Below, piece after piece: positions 35,228 to 44,819 of a stretch of 64,000 nt of DNA. The notes beneath the pieces are model-generated. The model saw only the letters and a program-made list of their open reading frames with translations. It had not been told where the DNA came from and did not search any database. The DNA comes from JBJXGE01 sp046154185. Lineage in GTDB: Bacteria; Planctomycetota; UBA8108; UBA1146; JAJFFE01. The DNA lies in NCBI GenBank assembly GCA_046154185.1, contig JBJXGE010000058.1, forward strand, positions 159,056-223,055. Direction: 5' to 3'. The translations under genes and the position numbers were made by a program. Within the stretch, counting starts at the first letter, position 1. Every line of letters begins with the position of its first letter.

Positions 35228-37975
35228 TCAATCAAACGCGAAGCTGAATTGCCCATCCGTGACACCGATGTGGATGCGCGCGAAGCGTCGGCCGTCCATC
35301 AAACGCGTCAAGTATTCCTGACTGATCGCTGGCAACACCGAGTTGGTCAGAATCGCGTCCACCATTCGGCCACCGCTTTCGACTTCCGTGCAACGGCTCG
35401 TGATGAGTTTCACGACCGCGTCATCGAACGTGAACGGCACTTTGTGATTCTCGGCAACGCGTTTCTGGATGCGGCCGAGCTGGAGTCGCGCGATTTTGCC
35501 AAGCATCTCATCCGACAACGGATAATACGGAATCGTGATGAGCCGGCCGAGCAACGCCTGCGGAAACACTTTCAAGAGCGGCGTCCGCAGCGCCTTCGCG
35601 ATGCCCTCAGGATCGGGCAAGAGCTCGGGGTCTTTGCACATGCTGAGAATCAAGTCGGTGCCGACGTTTGATGTCAGCAAGATGATCGTGTTCTTGAAAT
35701 CGATCATGCGGCCCTCGCCGTCTTCCATTTGACCCTTGTCGAAGACTTGGAAGAATATTTCATGCACGTCGGCATGCGCCTTCTCGACTTCGTCGAGCAA
35801 TACCACGCTATAAGGCTTGCGACGCACCGCCTCCGTGAGAATGCCCCCTTCGCCGTAGCCGACATAGCCGGGCGGCGCGCCCTTCAGCGTTGAAACGGTG
35901 TGCGCCTCCTGAAACTCGCTCATGTTGATCGTGATGACATTCTGCTCGCCGCCGTAGAGCACCTCCGCGAGCGCGAGCGCCGTCTCCGTCTTTCCGACGC
36001 CGGACGGACCCGCGAGCAGAAACACGCCGATAGGTTTTTGCGGATTCTCGAGCGCCGCCCGGCTCGTGCGAATGCGCCGCGCGATCATCTCGAGCGCATG
36101 GCGCTGACCGATCACGCGCCGGTCGATGAGGTCGGCGAGGTTGAGCACGGTCTCGATTTCGTTTCGCATCATGCGACCGACGGGAATCCCGGTCCAATCG
36201 GCGACCACGGAAGCCACTGCGTCGGCGCCAACGCTCGGCAGAATGAGCGGCGACTCGCCTTGCAGCTCTTTGAGCTGACTGACGAGCGTCGTGAGTTGGC
36301 GCAGGAGGTCCGCGCGCTCGGCCTCGCTCAATGGCGGCGCGCTCGGCGCAACGCTGTCTTTCCCCCCGGCTTTGAGGCGCGCGGCTTCCGCCTCGGCGTT
36401 TTTCTCGAGCTGCGAACGCGTGCCTTCGATTTTCGCGGCGCCGGCGCGCAGCTTGGCGCGTAATGCCAGGACGCGCTCGACGAGGGTCTTCTCTTGGTCC
36501 CAACGTTCTTCGAGTTTCGCCAGGCGCGCCCGTTCGGCGACGAGTTTCTCATCCGCCGCCTTCTGCCGCTCCGCGGTGTCGAGCCCGATCGCGGTTTCGC
36601 GGCCAATGATTTCGAGTTCCGTCTCGAGCCCCTCGATGCGCCGTCGTGAATCGTCGACTTCGGCGGGCACGGCGTGTTGACTCACGGCGACGCGCGCGCA
36701 CGCGGTGTCGAGCAAACTCACCGACTTGTCGGGGAGTTGGCGTGCGGGAATGTAGCGGTGCGAAAACCGCACGCTCGCCTCGATCGCTTCATCGAGCACT
36801 TGCACGCGGTGGTGTTTTTCCATGGCGGATGCGCTTCCGCGCATCATCAGAATCGCGCGTTCTTCCGATGGCTCGTCGACTTGCACGACTTGGAAGCGCC
36901 GCGTGAGCGCCGGGTCCTTCTCAAAGTACTTCTTGTACTCCGCCCAAGTGGTCGCCGCGACGGTGCGCAGCGTGCCGCGCGCGAGCGCCGGCTTGAGCAG
37001 ATTCGCGGCATCGCCGGTGCCGGCGGCGCCACCCGCCCCGATCAGCGTGTGCGCCTCATCGATGAACAAGATGATGGGCTTTGGCGAGGCCTGCACTTCA
37101 TCGATGACTTGGCGCAGCCGGTTCTCGAACTCGCCCTTCATGCTGGCGCCGGCTTGCAAAAGCCCGATGTCGAGGACGCGCAGCGTGACGTCTTTCAAAG
37201 ACGGCGGCACATCGCCGCGCACGATGCGCAGCGCAAAACCCTCGACGACGGCGGTTTTGCCGACGCCCGCCTCGCCGGTGAGGATCGGGTTGTTCTGCCG
37301 ACGCCGCATCAGAATGTCGATGATCTGCCGAATCTCATCGTCGCGGCCGACAATGTTGTCGATCTCGCCCTTCCGCGCCTTTTCGGTCAAGTCGACGGAA
37401 TACTGCTTGAGCGCCTCCTGCTTCCCCATTTGCGCTGGCGCTACCGCGCCGCTCGCTTCGCCGGGCGCGGCGCCCCCGCCGCCCGCGCCCGCCGACTCTT
37501 CCGGCGAGCCGGCGAGTATTTCGCGGAATTGATCGCTCAGCGCCTCGGCTTTGACCTTCTCGAACTCCCGCGTGATCGCGATGAGCGCGTTCCGCAGCGT
37601 CGGGGTCTTCAGCACGCCGACGATCAGATGGCCGCAGCGAATCTTCGTGTCGTTGTAAAGCAAAGAGGCGTAGACCCACGCGCGCTCGACCGCGTCCTCG
37701 ACATGCGCCGACAGATCCGAAATCGACGTCGCGCCGCGCGGCAAGCGATCGAGGGACTCGGTCATGTCGCGCGCGAGTCGCGCGGGATCGACCCCAAAGT
37801 GTTTGATGATGCGGTGCAAGTCGGAGTCCTGCAGTTGCAGCACTTGATGGAGCCAATGCACGAGTTCGACGTAAGGATTGCCGCGCAGTTTGCAGAACAC
37901 CGTGGCGCTCTCGAGCGCTCGGTAAGTGACCGTGTTGAGTTTGCCAAACAGCGCCACTCGGCTGATCTCGGCCAT
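35228..37975 (-). CDS. tssH: TssH (ClpV), T6SS sheath-disassembly ATPase
   Basis: 915 aa, a class I Hsp100 protein. N-terminal Clp-N domain, first AAA+ with Walker A GEAGVGKT near 234-241, a coiled middle domain (about 430-530) and a second AAA+ with GPSGVGKTE near 655-663. The last 90 residues match the small D2 domain. Alternative ClpB is disfavoured because the N-domain (LFGKLNTVTYRALESATVFC) is of ClpV type and the gene lies directly downstream of tssF-G. ClpV recycles contracted TssB/C sheath. The 3' end faces the porin gene. Confidence 0.93.
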   Translation of the reverse strand: MAEISRVALFGKLNTVTYRALESATVFCKLRGNPYVELVHWLHQVLQLQDSDLHRIIKHFGVDPARLARDMTESLDRLPRGATSISDLSAHVEDAVERAWVYASLLYNDTKIRCGHLIVGVLKTPTLRNALIAITREFEKVKAEALSDQFREILAGSPEESAGAGGGGAAPGEASGAVAPAQMGKQEALKQYSVDLTEKARKGEIDNIVGRDDEIRQIIDILMRRRQNNPILTGEAGVGKTAVVEGFALRIVRGDVPPSLKDVTLRVLDIGLLQAGASMKGEFENRLRQVIDEVQASPKPIILFIDEAHTLIGAGGAAGTGDAANLLKPALARGTLRTVAATTWAEYKKYFEKDPALTRRFQVVQVDEPSEERAILMMRGSASAMEKHHRVQVLDEAIEASVRFSHRYIPARQLPDKSVSLLDTACARVAVSQHAVPAEVDDSRRRIEGLETELEIIGRETAIGLDTAERQKAADEKLVAERARLAKLEERWDQEKTLVERVLALRAKLRAGAAKIEGTRSQLEKNAEAEAARLKAGGKDSVAPSAPPLSEAERADLLRQLTTLVSQLKELQGESPLILPSVGADAVASVVADWTGIPVGRMMRNEIETVLNLADLIDRRVIGQRHALEMIARRIRTSRAALENPQKPIGVFLLAGPSGVGKTETALALAEVLYGGEQNVITINMSEFQEAHTVSTLKGAPPGYVGYGEGGILTEAVRRKPYSVVLLDEVEKAHADVHEIFFQVFDKGQMEDGEGRMIDFKNTIILLTSNVGTDLILSMCKDPELLPDPEGIAKALRTPLLKVFPQALLGRLITIPYYPLSDEMLGKIARLQLGRIQKRVAENHKVPFTFDDAVVKLITSRCTEVESGGRMVDAILTNSVLPAISQEYLTRLMDGRRFARIHIGVTDGQFSFAFD

Positions 37976-38018
37976 GAATTATTCTCCTTGCCGGCGCCCG
38001 CGCGATTGCGCCGGGCTT

Positions 38019-38197
38019 AGGGTCCGCGCAAAATTACCTTTGCATTTGGAGACCGATCTCTAACATATCTCCGCTCGCGTCTCAATCGCGCAATCCTCAA
38101 CGTAGCCAGGCTACGCCTGCGGTTTCGCTCAATCGCCGCGAACGGACCTACGTCAGATCTCGGCCTCCAAATGCAAAGTTGATTTTGCGCGGACCCT
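38019..38197. repeat. 179-bp near-palindrome (long hairpin element)
   Basis: A long inverted repeat centred on base 38108. Outer arms begin AGGGTCCGCGCAAAAT at 38019 and mirror the complement ending at 38197; TTTGCATTTGGAG is exact in both arms. The centre CGTAGCC-A-GGCTACG is a perfect 7-bp stem. Between them the arms are partly degenerate. It occupies nearly the whole gap between tssG and tssH on the minus strand. It could be a decayed miniature transposable element or an RNA hairpin that lowers tssH expression. Confidence 0.75.
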
Positions 38198-38211
38198 TTG
38201 GCGTTCTGTTG

Positions 38212-39246
38212 TCAGTGACAAACCGTCACGCAAAGCTCTTCCGCGTCGCGCGCGGCCGGCTCGTTGGCGATCCAAGTGGTGAAGCCGAGGCGGCTCGGAC
38301 CGCCAAGCTCGACCGTCGAAACGTCTTCCTTACGCAACACAAGCTGCAAGTCGACTTCAAACTCCCAACCGATGTAATTGCGCACGAGCGCGGTCAAACG
38401 CTCGACGCTCGCGCCGCCCGGCAACAACCGCTCGTAGGTCGCCAAATCGAGCGGACCGAGTCGAACGCGAAACCTGAGCTGACAATCTTCCACGTGGGAG
38501 CCGAGCACCGCGAGTTCGCCGAGCACACCGATTCCGCGGCGCGCCGCATCGGCGTTGCCGAGTTGCCATCGGCACTCGGCGGGCAGCGGCAACCATTGAC
38601 TCACGAATTGCTCGACGGCGGCGGGCACGCCAAAAAAGCTCGCGAGTATTCCTTCGAGCCCGGCGGCGTGACGGGTTTGACAGCCATAAAGCCCCGCCAA
38701 CGCGAGCTTCGCGTCGTCGCTGACGGCGTCGCGGTTCTGCAGGCTCGCCGCACCGATCCCGCAAAACGAGCCGATGTACGCGCGAAACCGATCTTCCTCA
38801 GGTCGATCGTAACTGGTCGTCGGTTGGCTCTTCGCCCACGCGCGGTAGAAGATCGAAAGGAATCGATGATGAAAAATGTCGGCGAAACGGCCAAACGTGT
38901 TGTCGTGATGCACGAGTCGGCGGCTGCGCGCGTACTCGGTGAGATGGACCGGCAACGGGCCTTGTGGTCCGAACAAGCCGAAAAACTGCACGAGCAAACG
39001 CGGTGGGCGTTGACCCGTCGCCGGCTCGAGCTGCGCGAGCGACGCCGGTGCAAACGCCAACGACGGATCTTGGCCGAGCCGAATCGCGTCGTCACTCGGA
39101 CGCAGCGATTCTCCGAGTCGCGGCCGGTCCCGGTGGATGCACTCGAGTTGGCGCAGCAACTGAAAGTAATCGTAGTCCCAAGGCGCTTCGGCGACGGCTG
39201 CGAACAGCTCTACAGCACGTGCCGTCGCCCGATCCGCATCGGCCAC
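38212..39246 (-). CDS. tssG: TssG, T6SS baseplate component
   Basis: 344 aa, the usual size. Family features: YDYFQLLRQLECIHRDRPRLG at the N-terminus, LLVQFFGLFGPQGPLPVHLTEY, and RFLSIFYRAWAKSQPT, all typical of the DUF1305 family. TssG forms the wedge with TssF and TssE. The start overlaps the end of tssF by 37 nt, so coupled translation is likely. The large palindrome follows before tssH. Confidence 0.93.
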   Translation of the reverse strand: MADADRATARAVELFAAVAEAPWDYDYFQLLRQLECIHRDRPRLGESLRPSDDAIRLGQDPSLAFAPASLAQLEPATGQRPPRLLVQFFGLFGPQGPLPVHLTEYARSRRLVHHDNTFGRFADIFHHRFLSIFYRAWAKSQPTTSYDRPEEDRFRAYIGSFCGIGAASLQNRDAVSDDAKLALAGLYGCQTRHAAGLEGILASFFGVPAAVEQFVSQWLPLPAECRWQLGNADAARRGIGVLGELAVLGSHVEDCQLRFRVRLGPLDLATYERLLPGGASVERLTALVRNYIGWEFEVDLQLVLRKEDVSTVELGGPSRLGFTTWIANEPAARDAEELCVTVCH

Positions 39247-41105
39247 CGCATCACCTCGCCACGGTCGATGGTTTTCACGACCGTCTCGGTAAACGTGTTA
39301 ATGGAAACGTAGCGTGCGAAAAATTCCTCGAGCACCGCGCCGAGCAGGAACACGCCCGTGCCCTCGAAGCCCGCTTCGTCGAGCGTGAGTTCGATCTCAA
39401 GTCCGCGGCCGAAGGCGAGCGAGTTCGCGCGCGCGAGCTGTCGCACCACCGGGCGCGCCGTCACTGAGCGCACGCCCTCGACTTGTTTCATCGCCGGCTG
39501 ACTCGTCATGTTCGCGTACAGTTGCAAGAGTTCGCGCAAGGCCGCGGCGCCGTGCCGCTCGTCGGTATCGAGCAACGACAAGTAGTTGAGCGAGAGTTGG
39601 TTGACGAGCCGCCAAGCGGTCTCGCCCGTCGCCGTCGACTGTTGCGGCCGCGTCGGTCCAGCGACACAGCGCACCGATTCCACCGGCGCGCCAGAATCGA
39701 GCGTGAAGTCCGTGCGGCCGTGGCCGACCGGCATCTGCAACGGCAGGTCGCGATTCGTACAGAGCGCCGTGACCGACAACTGCTTGAGATCGGTATGAAA
39801 CGGCGCCTCGCGTTGATCGACGAGTTGCACGAACACCTCATGGCCCACGTATGTGGAACGTGGCCCCAGACGCTGTTGACGCGCCGACAAGACGCGCGGC
39901 ATCCGCCGGACGGTGAAGAACGCGCGCTGGCCCGGATAGCGACTCAGATCATTGCACGTATAGAACGGCAAAAACTCGCGTTCCTCCTCGCCGGTGGCGC
40001 CGTGACCGACGACGGCGTCGAACGTGTGAATCTCGAAGTCCATCGGTCGGCGGCGATCCGGCACCACGTGATACTCGTGCTCGCGTTCGCTGAGATGAAT
40101 GCGATCGGCGCGCTTCGGAAACAGATTGACGGCCGGCGTACAAAACAAACTGAAGTCACTCGCATCGACGTTGCTCTCGAGCACGTCGTCCACGCGATCG
40201 AACAGCACGAAGATGTCGACCTGCGACTCGTTGATGCGCCGCAACGCTGGATTGAGACCGTCGAGCGCGGCGAACAAAAAGCGCTCGGGCAACGCGAAGT
40301 ATTCCTGCAAAAGTCGGTAACCGTGAAACGACCGAGTTCCGTAGGGCAGGAGTGCTTCTTCGTCCGTAAAGCCGAGTCGGTGAATGTTTGCCCGCGGTAG
40401 CGGCTCGGACCACGCCGCGCCGCGCACGATGCCGCGCACGAGCACGCGTTGCGCATTGCCGTGCAGTTGCTCGCAGAGTCGCATCGCCGTGCGGTCTCCG
40501 CCGCGCAAGAACAGCACGAGGCGATCGAGCGCGAGTTTCGCGAACGTGAGTCCCGCCGTGACGCGCAGTCGGACCCGTAAGCCGGCTTTTGCGCTTCCAC
40601 CCTCCGGGCTTTCCATCAGCGCGTCCGGAATGCCGAGCGCGCCAAAGTCGCGGCGTGTGAAGTACGCGGCCTCGGTGAGTTCGAGCGGCCACAGCGTGAC
40701 ATCGTGCGCCGTGCGATACTCGCACGCGGTTTGATCGCCCTTGCCGAGCTGACTGCGCAGCACGCTTTGTTTCGGGACGACAAAACCATCCGCGAGCGCC
40801 CCCTCGCTGAGATCGGGCTGCATTTGCACGACCGCCATCGACGGCAGCGGCGCGAGGTAGAGTGGATAGACCATCTCCAAAAGGTGTTGCGTGAAGCGAC
40901 CGAACTCGCTGTCGATCTTCATCTGCAGGCGACCGGCAAGAAATGCGAAGCCCTCGAGCAAGCGCTCGACGTACGGATCCGCGCATTCGAAACCGTCGAG
41001 CGTGAGCCGCGACGCGATCTTCGGATACTCCTTCGCGAACTCGCCGCCCATCTCGCGAATGAACTGCAATTCCTGGTTGTAGTAATCGAGGAGACGCGGA
41101 TCCAT
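39210..41105 (-). CDS. tssF: TssF, T6SS baseplate component
   Basis: 631 aa. It begins DPRLLDYYNQELQFIREMGG and EFAKEYPKIASRL, the TssF hallmark, followed by DPYVERLLEGFAFLAGRLQ. Family DUF879. TssF pairs with TssG around the spike base. It lies between tssE (3 nt away) and tssG (37-nt overlap), the standard E-F-G order. Confidence 0.94.
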   Translation of the reverse strand: MDPRLLDYYNQELQFIREMGGEFAKEYPKIASRLTLDGFECADPYVERLLEGFAFLAGRLQMKIDSEFGRFTQHLLEMVYPLYLAPLPSMAVVQMQPDLSEGALADGFVVPKQSVLRSQLGKGDQTACEYRTAHDVTLWPLELTEAAYFTRRDFGALGIPDALMESPEGGSAKAGLRVRLRVTAGLTFAKLALDRLVLFLRGGDRTAMRLCEQLHGNAQRVLVRGIVRGAAWSEPLPRANIHRLGFTDEEALLPYGTRSFHGYRLLQEYFALPERFLFAALDGLNPALRRINESQVDIFVLFDRVDDVLESNVDASDFSLFCTPAVNLFPKRADRIHLSEREHEYHVVPDRRRPMDFEIHTFDAVVGHGATGEEEREFLPFYTCNDLSRYPGQRAFFTVRRMPRVLSARQQRLGPRSTYVGHEVFVQLVDQREAPFHTDLKQLSVTALCTNRDLPLQMPVGHGRTDFTLDSGAPVESVRCVAGPTRPQQSTATGETAWRLVNQLSLNYLSLLDTDERHGAAALRELLQLYANMTSQPAMKQVEGVRSVTARPVVRQLARANSLAFGRGLEIELTLDEAGFEGTGVFLLGAVLEEFFARYVSINTFTETVVKTIDRGEVMRWPMRIGRRHVL

Positions 41106-41108
41106 GAG

Positions 41109-41639
41109 TTAGCCTCGCTTCCCGCGGCCCGACGATCCTGGCGCGCTCTCGCTCACCCACACCGCGCCGCTTTCGAGGTCGAGCTCCGTCCGCAGGAATA
41201 ATTGCAGCGGCATCGGCTGGGCCCACAAGTCGCCGACAATCTCAAACGACAACGCGTTGCGATTGAGCTGATCTTCCGCCACCACCGCACGCACACGCAA
41301 AGAGTTGCGCAGGATCCGCGGCTCGAAACGCAAAATCGCCTCCCGCACGAGCCGCTCGACTTCGGGTATGTCCGTGCCCGAGGCCGTGTGCCCGGCGAGC
41401 GCCGGCAAGCCGAAGTTGAGCGTCGAGTTCGCAATGTGCGGGTACTGCTCGAGGTCGAAAACCGCCGAGAGATCGGTCGAGTTGAGGAGCCACTCGAGGT
41501 CGCGCAGCACGCCTTCGCGCAGTCGCTCGAGTGACAACACGCGCCGGTCGCGCGCTTCGAGTCGGTTGTCGGGCTCGTCGTCCCGAAGTCGATCGAGGAG
41601 CGATGGCTGGAGTCGTTCGAGCGGCGTCAAGTCAGGCAT
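41109..41639 (-). CDS. tssE: TssE, T6SS baseplate (gp25-like)
   Basis: 176 aa. gp25-like lysozyme-related fold with LERLREGVLRDLEWLLNS, then TLNFGLPALAG and EVERLVREAILRFEPRI. TssE links the baseplate wedge to the sheath. An insertion-free, complete protein. It starts 47 nt after the ImpE/TagJ-like gene and ends 3 nt before tssF. Confidence 0.92.
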   Translation of the reverse strand: MPDLTPLERLQPSLLDRLRDDEPDNRLEARDRRVLSLERLREGVLRDLEWLLNSTDLSAVFDLEQYPHIANSTLNFGLPALAGHTASGTDIPEVERLVREAILRFEPRILRNSLRVRAVVAEDQLNRNALSFEIVGDLWAQPMPLQLFLRTELDLESGAVWVSESAPGSSGRGKRG

Positions 41640-41686
41640 GGTCGCTCCGCGTGCGCGCGTGCGGCGCGAATTCCAACCTCACGACC

Positions 41687-42550
41687 TCAACCGTTCGTCT
41701 CATCGAAGCGAATCTCCCGCACTTCCAGGATCGAATAGTCGGCCTCGTCCGTAGTGAACATGCGCTGCCCGAGTCCGTGCGAAGTGTCGTCGGTCGGCGC
41801 CGCCCATTCGGTCGCGCGCGCGAGCAAGAGTTGTCCATCATCGCTTTTTTCGGTCGCGGGATAGCGCGTCGGGATAAACCCGACATGCGTGCCGCCGTTG
41901 GTCCATTCGAAGTGCGCCGCGGTCCACACGAGATCGCGCAGGTCGCTCGGTTTGTCGATCTTGATGGCGCGCACGCGCTCGAGCGGAACCCAATAGAAGC
42001 GGCCGTTGATGATCGCTTCCAGAATCGGCCCAAGCCGCGAGTCCGCATCGGCGAGCCACGCGAAGGGCGCCGGCTCCGCGAGCGACTCCTCGTCTTTCGC
42101 GGTTCCCTTCACGGGCCCGACGGCGGATGGCAGCGCGCAAGTGATCGAGCCGGGATTCGCCGGGGCGGCCTCGAGCGCGCGCGCGCGCAGCGCCGACGCG
42201 TCGGCGTCTTGTCCGGTCGCCGTCAGCTTGAGCGCCTGCAACATCCACGCGTGCCATTCGGCCGGTTCGCCGAATACGAGCGGCGAGCGCTGGCCGGTGT
42301 AAATCTCCGCGCGCAACACTTCACACTGCAGCGTCTCGCGGTAGGTCTGCACCATCGGCAATGCCGCCGCGTCGAGTTCACCGGCGACATTGAGCTGATT
42401 GAGCGCGCGATCCCATTCGCCGAGCACCGCCAGCAACTGAAAAAGAAAAATCCTATACGGAGCGTGCGCAGGACTCTTGCGGACCTGTTCCTGCAACTTG
42501 GCGAGCGCCTCGCGCACACGACCTTCGCGCAGACTCAACTCGGCCGTCAT
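41687..42550 (-). CDS. tagJ: ImpE/TagJ-like T6SS accessory protein
   Basis: 287 aa. An N-terminal TPR-like helical part (LSLREGRVREALAKLQEQVR, YRIFLFQLLAVLGEWDRALN) is followed by a beta-rich domain (FYWVPLERVRAIKIDKPSD, RDLVWTAAHFEWTNGG). This is the ImpE/SciE family; the TagJ member in Pseudomonas binds TssB sheath and modulates ClpV-driven disassembly. It is the first gene after the hcp hairpin and heads the E-F-G-H group. Confidence 0.87.
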   Translation of the reverse strand: MTAELSLREGRVREALAKLQEQVRKSPAHAPYRIFLFQLLAVLGEWDRALNQLNVAGELDAAALPMVQTYRETLQCEVLRAEIYTGQRSPLVFGEPAEWHAWMLQALKLTATGQDADASALRARALEAAPANPGSITCALPSAVGPVKGTAKDEESLAEPAPFAWLADADSRLGPILEAIINGRFYWVPLERVRAIKIDKPSDLRDLVWTAAHFEWTNGGTHVGFIPTRYPATEKSDDGQLLLARATEWAAPTDDTSHGLGQRMFTTDEADYSILEVREIRFDETNG

Positions 42551-42590
42551 GAGAATCCCGCTTTCGTGAGGTCGCTCGGAAGATGCGACA

Positions 42591-42628
42591 CCCGTTGGCG
42601 AACTCAGGATTGCGAGTTCGCCAACGGG
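42591..42628 (-). terminator. Strong hairpin downstream of hcp
   Basis: A perfect 15-bp stem (CCCGTTGGCGAACTC paired with GAGTTCGCCAACGGG) around an 8-nt loop, 24 nt beyond the hcp stop on the minus strand. No U run follows on the minus strand, so it is a poor intrinsic terminator by the E. coli model. It may partly terminate or act as a 3'-end stabiliser, making hcp more abundant than the genes after it. Confidence 0.6.
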
Positions 42629-42652
42629 TTTCCTTGCGCTCGAAAGGTCAAC

Positions 42653-43135
42653 TTAGTCGTTGACGTTTTGCTCCATGTCCCACTTGAAGTTGATCGCGGC
42701 TTCGCCGCTGCCGTCGTCTTTCTGCGCCGAGTAATCGACGCTGACTTGCGCGAAGTTCAAAGAGACTTGCTCGGCAAGGCGATCCTCGCCGGTACTACCG
42801 CCGGAACTCACCGACGTCACGAGCACTTTCGTCAAGTTGATGATCAAGTATTCGAGTTGCGTCTTGCCGGCCTTGCGAATCGTGAGCTTCGCGGTGTCGA
42901 TGTGCTCACCGTTACAGCACCGGAGCATCAGCCCGGGCGATGCCTTGTCGATGTAGTGCGTAAAGCTCAGGTCGTTGACGTTGACTTTGCCGGCGCCGCC
43001 GCCGCTGCCTTGGTGGAACGAGCCCTGCTGGCTCATGCCCCACGACCAGCTCATGACTTCGACTTCGTCCTTGTGCGATTTGTCTTTGCTCTCGCCCTTA
43101 ATTCCCGCGATCTTGAAAAACATGTCCATTGCCAT
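42653..43135 (-). CDS. hcp: Hcp (TssD), T6SS tube protein
   Basis: 160 aa, standard Hcp length. MDMFFKIAGIKGESKDKSHK at the start, EVMSWSWGMSQ, and the KVNVNDLSFTHYIDKASPGL strand region identify the family. Hcp hexamers stack into the inner tube expelled by the sheath. AGGAAGAGAG lies about 10 nt upstream. The gene is separated from tssC and tagJ by gaps containing hairpins, as expected for a highly expressed structural protein. Confidence 0.95.
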   Translation of the reverse strand: MAMDMFFKIAGIKGESKDKSHKDEVEVMSWSWGMSQQGSFHQGSGGGAGKVNVNDLSFTHYIDKASPGLMLRCCNGEHIDTAKLTIRKAGKTQLEYLIINLTKVLVTSVSSGGSTGEDRLAEQVSLNFAQVSVDYSAQKDDGSGEAAINFKWDMEQNVND

Positions 43136-43185
43136 GGCCGGTGCTCTCTTCCTGCTTGTTCCTTAAGGGCTTCTTCTACGGCTGA

Positions 43186-43268
43186 GCGGTGCACACCGCG
43201 CTGGCATGCACCTCGCATGCCTTCCACCGTTTCCCTCGCTTGCGGCCCTTGCTTTCAACTGCAAGCGA
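43186..43268 (-). promoter_or_regulatory. Hairpin cluster between tssC and hcp
   Basis: Three inverted repeats in the 187-nt gap: GCGGTG-CA-CACCGC (43186-43199), GGCATGC-ACCTC-GCATGCC (43203-43221) and TCGCTTGC / GCAAGCGA with a 17-nt loop (43236-43268). They lie 50-130 nt upstream of the hcp start and could be RNA-processing or 5'-stability structures. No U-run makes them terminators. Confidence 0.45.
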
Positions 43269-43322
43269 AGTTGTCAGAGATAGACGCGAGCCTTTCGAGC
43301 GCGCGCCGATTCGCGCGCAATC

Positions 43323-44819
43323 CTACGCCGTCTTGCCCGACGGCAGCTTCGACACCAGGCGGAGGGACACGGTCAAACCCTCGAGCTGGTAGTGCGGCCG
43401 CAGGAAGAACTTCGACGTGTAGTAACCGGGGTTGCCTGCCACTTCCTCGACCACCACTTCGGCGGCCGCGAGCGGTTTCGAAGCCTTCACCGATTCGGCC
43501 GAGTTCGTCGGATCGCCATCGACGTACTGGAGAATCCACTTTTGCAGCCAACGCTGCATATCGGCGCGCTCTTTGAACGAGCCGATCTTGTCGCGCACGA
43601 TGCACTTGAGGTAGTGCGCGAAGCGACAACACGCGAACAGATACGGCAAACGCGCCGCGAGGTTGGCATTCGCCGTCGCATCCGGGTCGTCGTACTCGGC
43701 CGGTTTTTGCAGACTCTGCGCGCCGATGAACGCGGCAAAGTTGGAATTCTTTTTGTGGACAAGCGGCATGAAGCCGTTTCTCGCGAGTTCGGCTTCGCGG
43801 CGGTCCGCGATCGCGATCTCGGTCGGACACTTCATGTCGGTGCCGCCATCGTCGGTCGGAAACGTGTGGACCGGCAGGTCCATGACCGCACCGCCCGACT
43901 CGATGCCGCGGATGCGCGAGCACCAGCCGAACGACTTGAAGGACTGATTGATGTTCGACGCCATCGCGTATGCCGAGTTGGCCCACGTGTACTTCGAGTG
44001 ATCGCCGCCCGCGGTCACCTCCTCGAAGTTGAATTCCTCGACCGGGCTCGTCTTCGCACCATACGGATAGCGGGCGAGGAAGCGCGGCATCGCGAGACCG
44101 ATGTACCGCGAATCCTCGTCTTCGCGCAGCGCGCGCCAGGCGGCATGTTCGGGCGTCAGAAACTTCGCCGTGATGTCTTTGATGTCAGGAAGCTCTTGCC
44201 AAGACTCCATGCCCATGAGCGACGGCGCCGCGCCGGTGATGAAGGGCGCATGGATCGCGGCCGAGACTTTGGAGATCTCGCCGAGTAGCTCGACGTCCGG
44301 CGGCGAATGGTCGAAGTGGTAGTCGCCGACGAGGCAGCCGTAGGGCTCGCCGCCGAACTGACCGTACTCGGCTTCGTACATCTTCTTGAAGATCGGGCTT
44401 TGATCCCAGTTCGTGCCCTTGAACTTCTTCATCACTTTGCCGAGATCCTTCTTCGAAATGTTCATGACCTTGATCTTGAGCATCTCGTCGGTCTCGGTGT
44501 GGGTGCAGAGATAGTGCAAACCACGCCACGCGCTCTCGACGCGCTGAAACTCTTCAGCGTGCAGAATGAGATTTATTTGCTCGGTCAGCTTGCGGTCGAG
44601 TTCGGCGATGATCGCCTCGATACGCTTGATGACGTCGCCCGACACGATGTTGGCGTTCTGCAGGCACTGTTCCGCCAGCGTTCGCACCGCGGACTGCACC
44701 GCTTCGCGGTTGCGGTCGGTCTTGATCTTGAACTCTTTGTTGAGCAGCGTGGAGAGGTCGCTCTCCTTGATTCCCGCGCCCGCGGCTTGACCGCCTGCGC
44801 TCTTCTCAGCTTCTGCCAT
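43323..44819 (-). CDS. tssC: TssC, T6SS large sheath protein
   Basis: 498 aa. Family (DUF877) features: FQRVESAWRGLHYLCTHTET, VGDYHFDHSPPDVELLG, FIGAQSLQKPAEYDDPDATA and RFAHYLKCIVRDKIGSF. TssC with TssB builds the contractile sheath. It starts 100 nt downstream of tssB. No internal anomaly. Confidence 0.95.
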   Translation of the reverse strand: MAEAEKSAGGQAAGAGIKESDLSTLLNKEFKIKTDRNREAVQSAVRTLAEQCLQNANIVSGDVIKRIEAIIAELDRKLTEQINLILHAEEFQRVESAWRGLHYLCTHTETDEMLKIKVMNISKKDLGKVMKKFKGTNWDQSPIFKKMYEAEYGQFGGEPYGCLVGDYHFDHSPPDVELLGEISKVSAAIHAPFITGAAPSLMGMESWQELPDIKDITAKFLTPEHAAWRALREDEDSRYIGLAMPRFLARYPYGAKTSPVEEFNFEEVTAGGDHSKYTWANSAYAMASNINQSFKSFGWCSRIRGIESGGAVMDLPVHTFPTDDGGTDMKCPTEIAIADRREAELARNGFMPLVHKKNSNFAAFIGAQSLQKPAEYDDPDATANANLAARLPYLFACCRFAHYLKCIVRDKIGSFKERADMQRWLQKWILQYVDGDPTNSAESVKASKPLAAAEVVVEEVAGNPGYYTSKFFLRPHYQLEGLTVSLRLVSKLPSGKTA

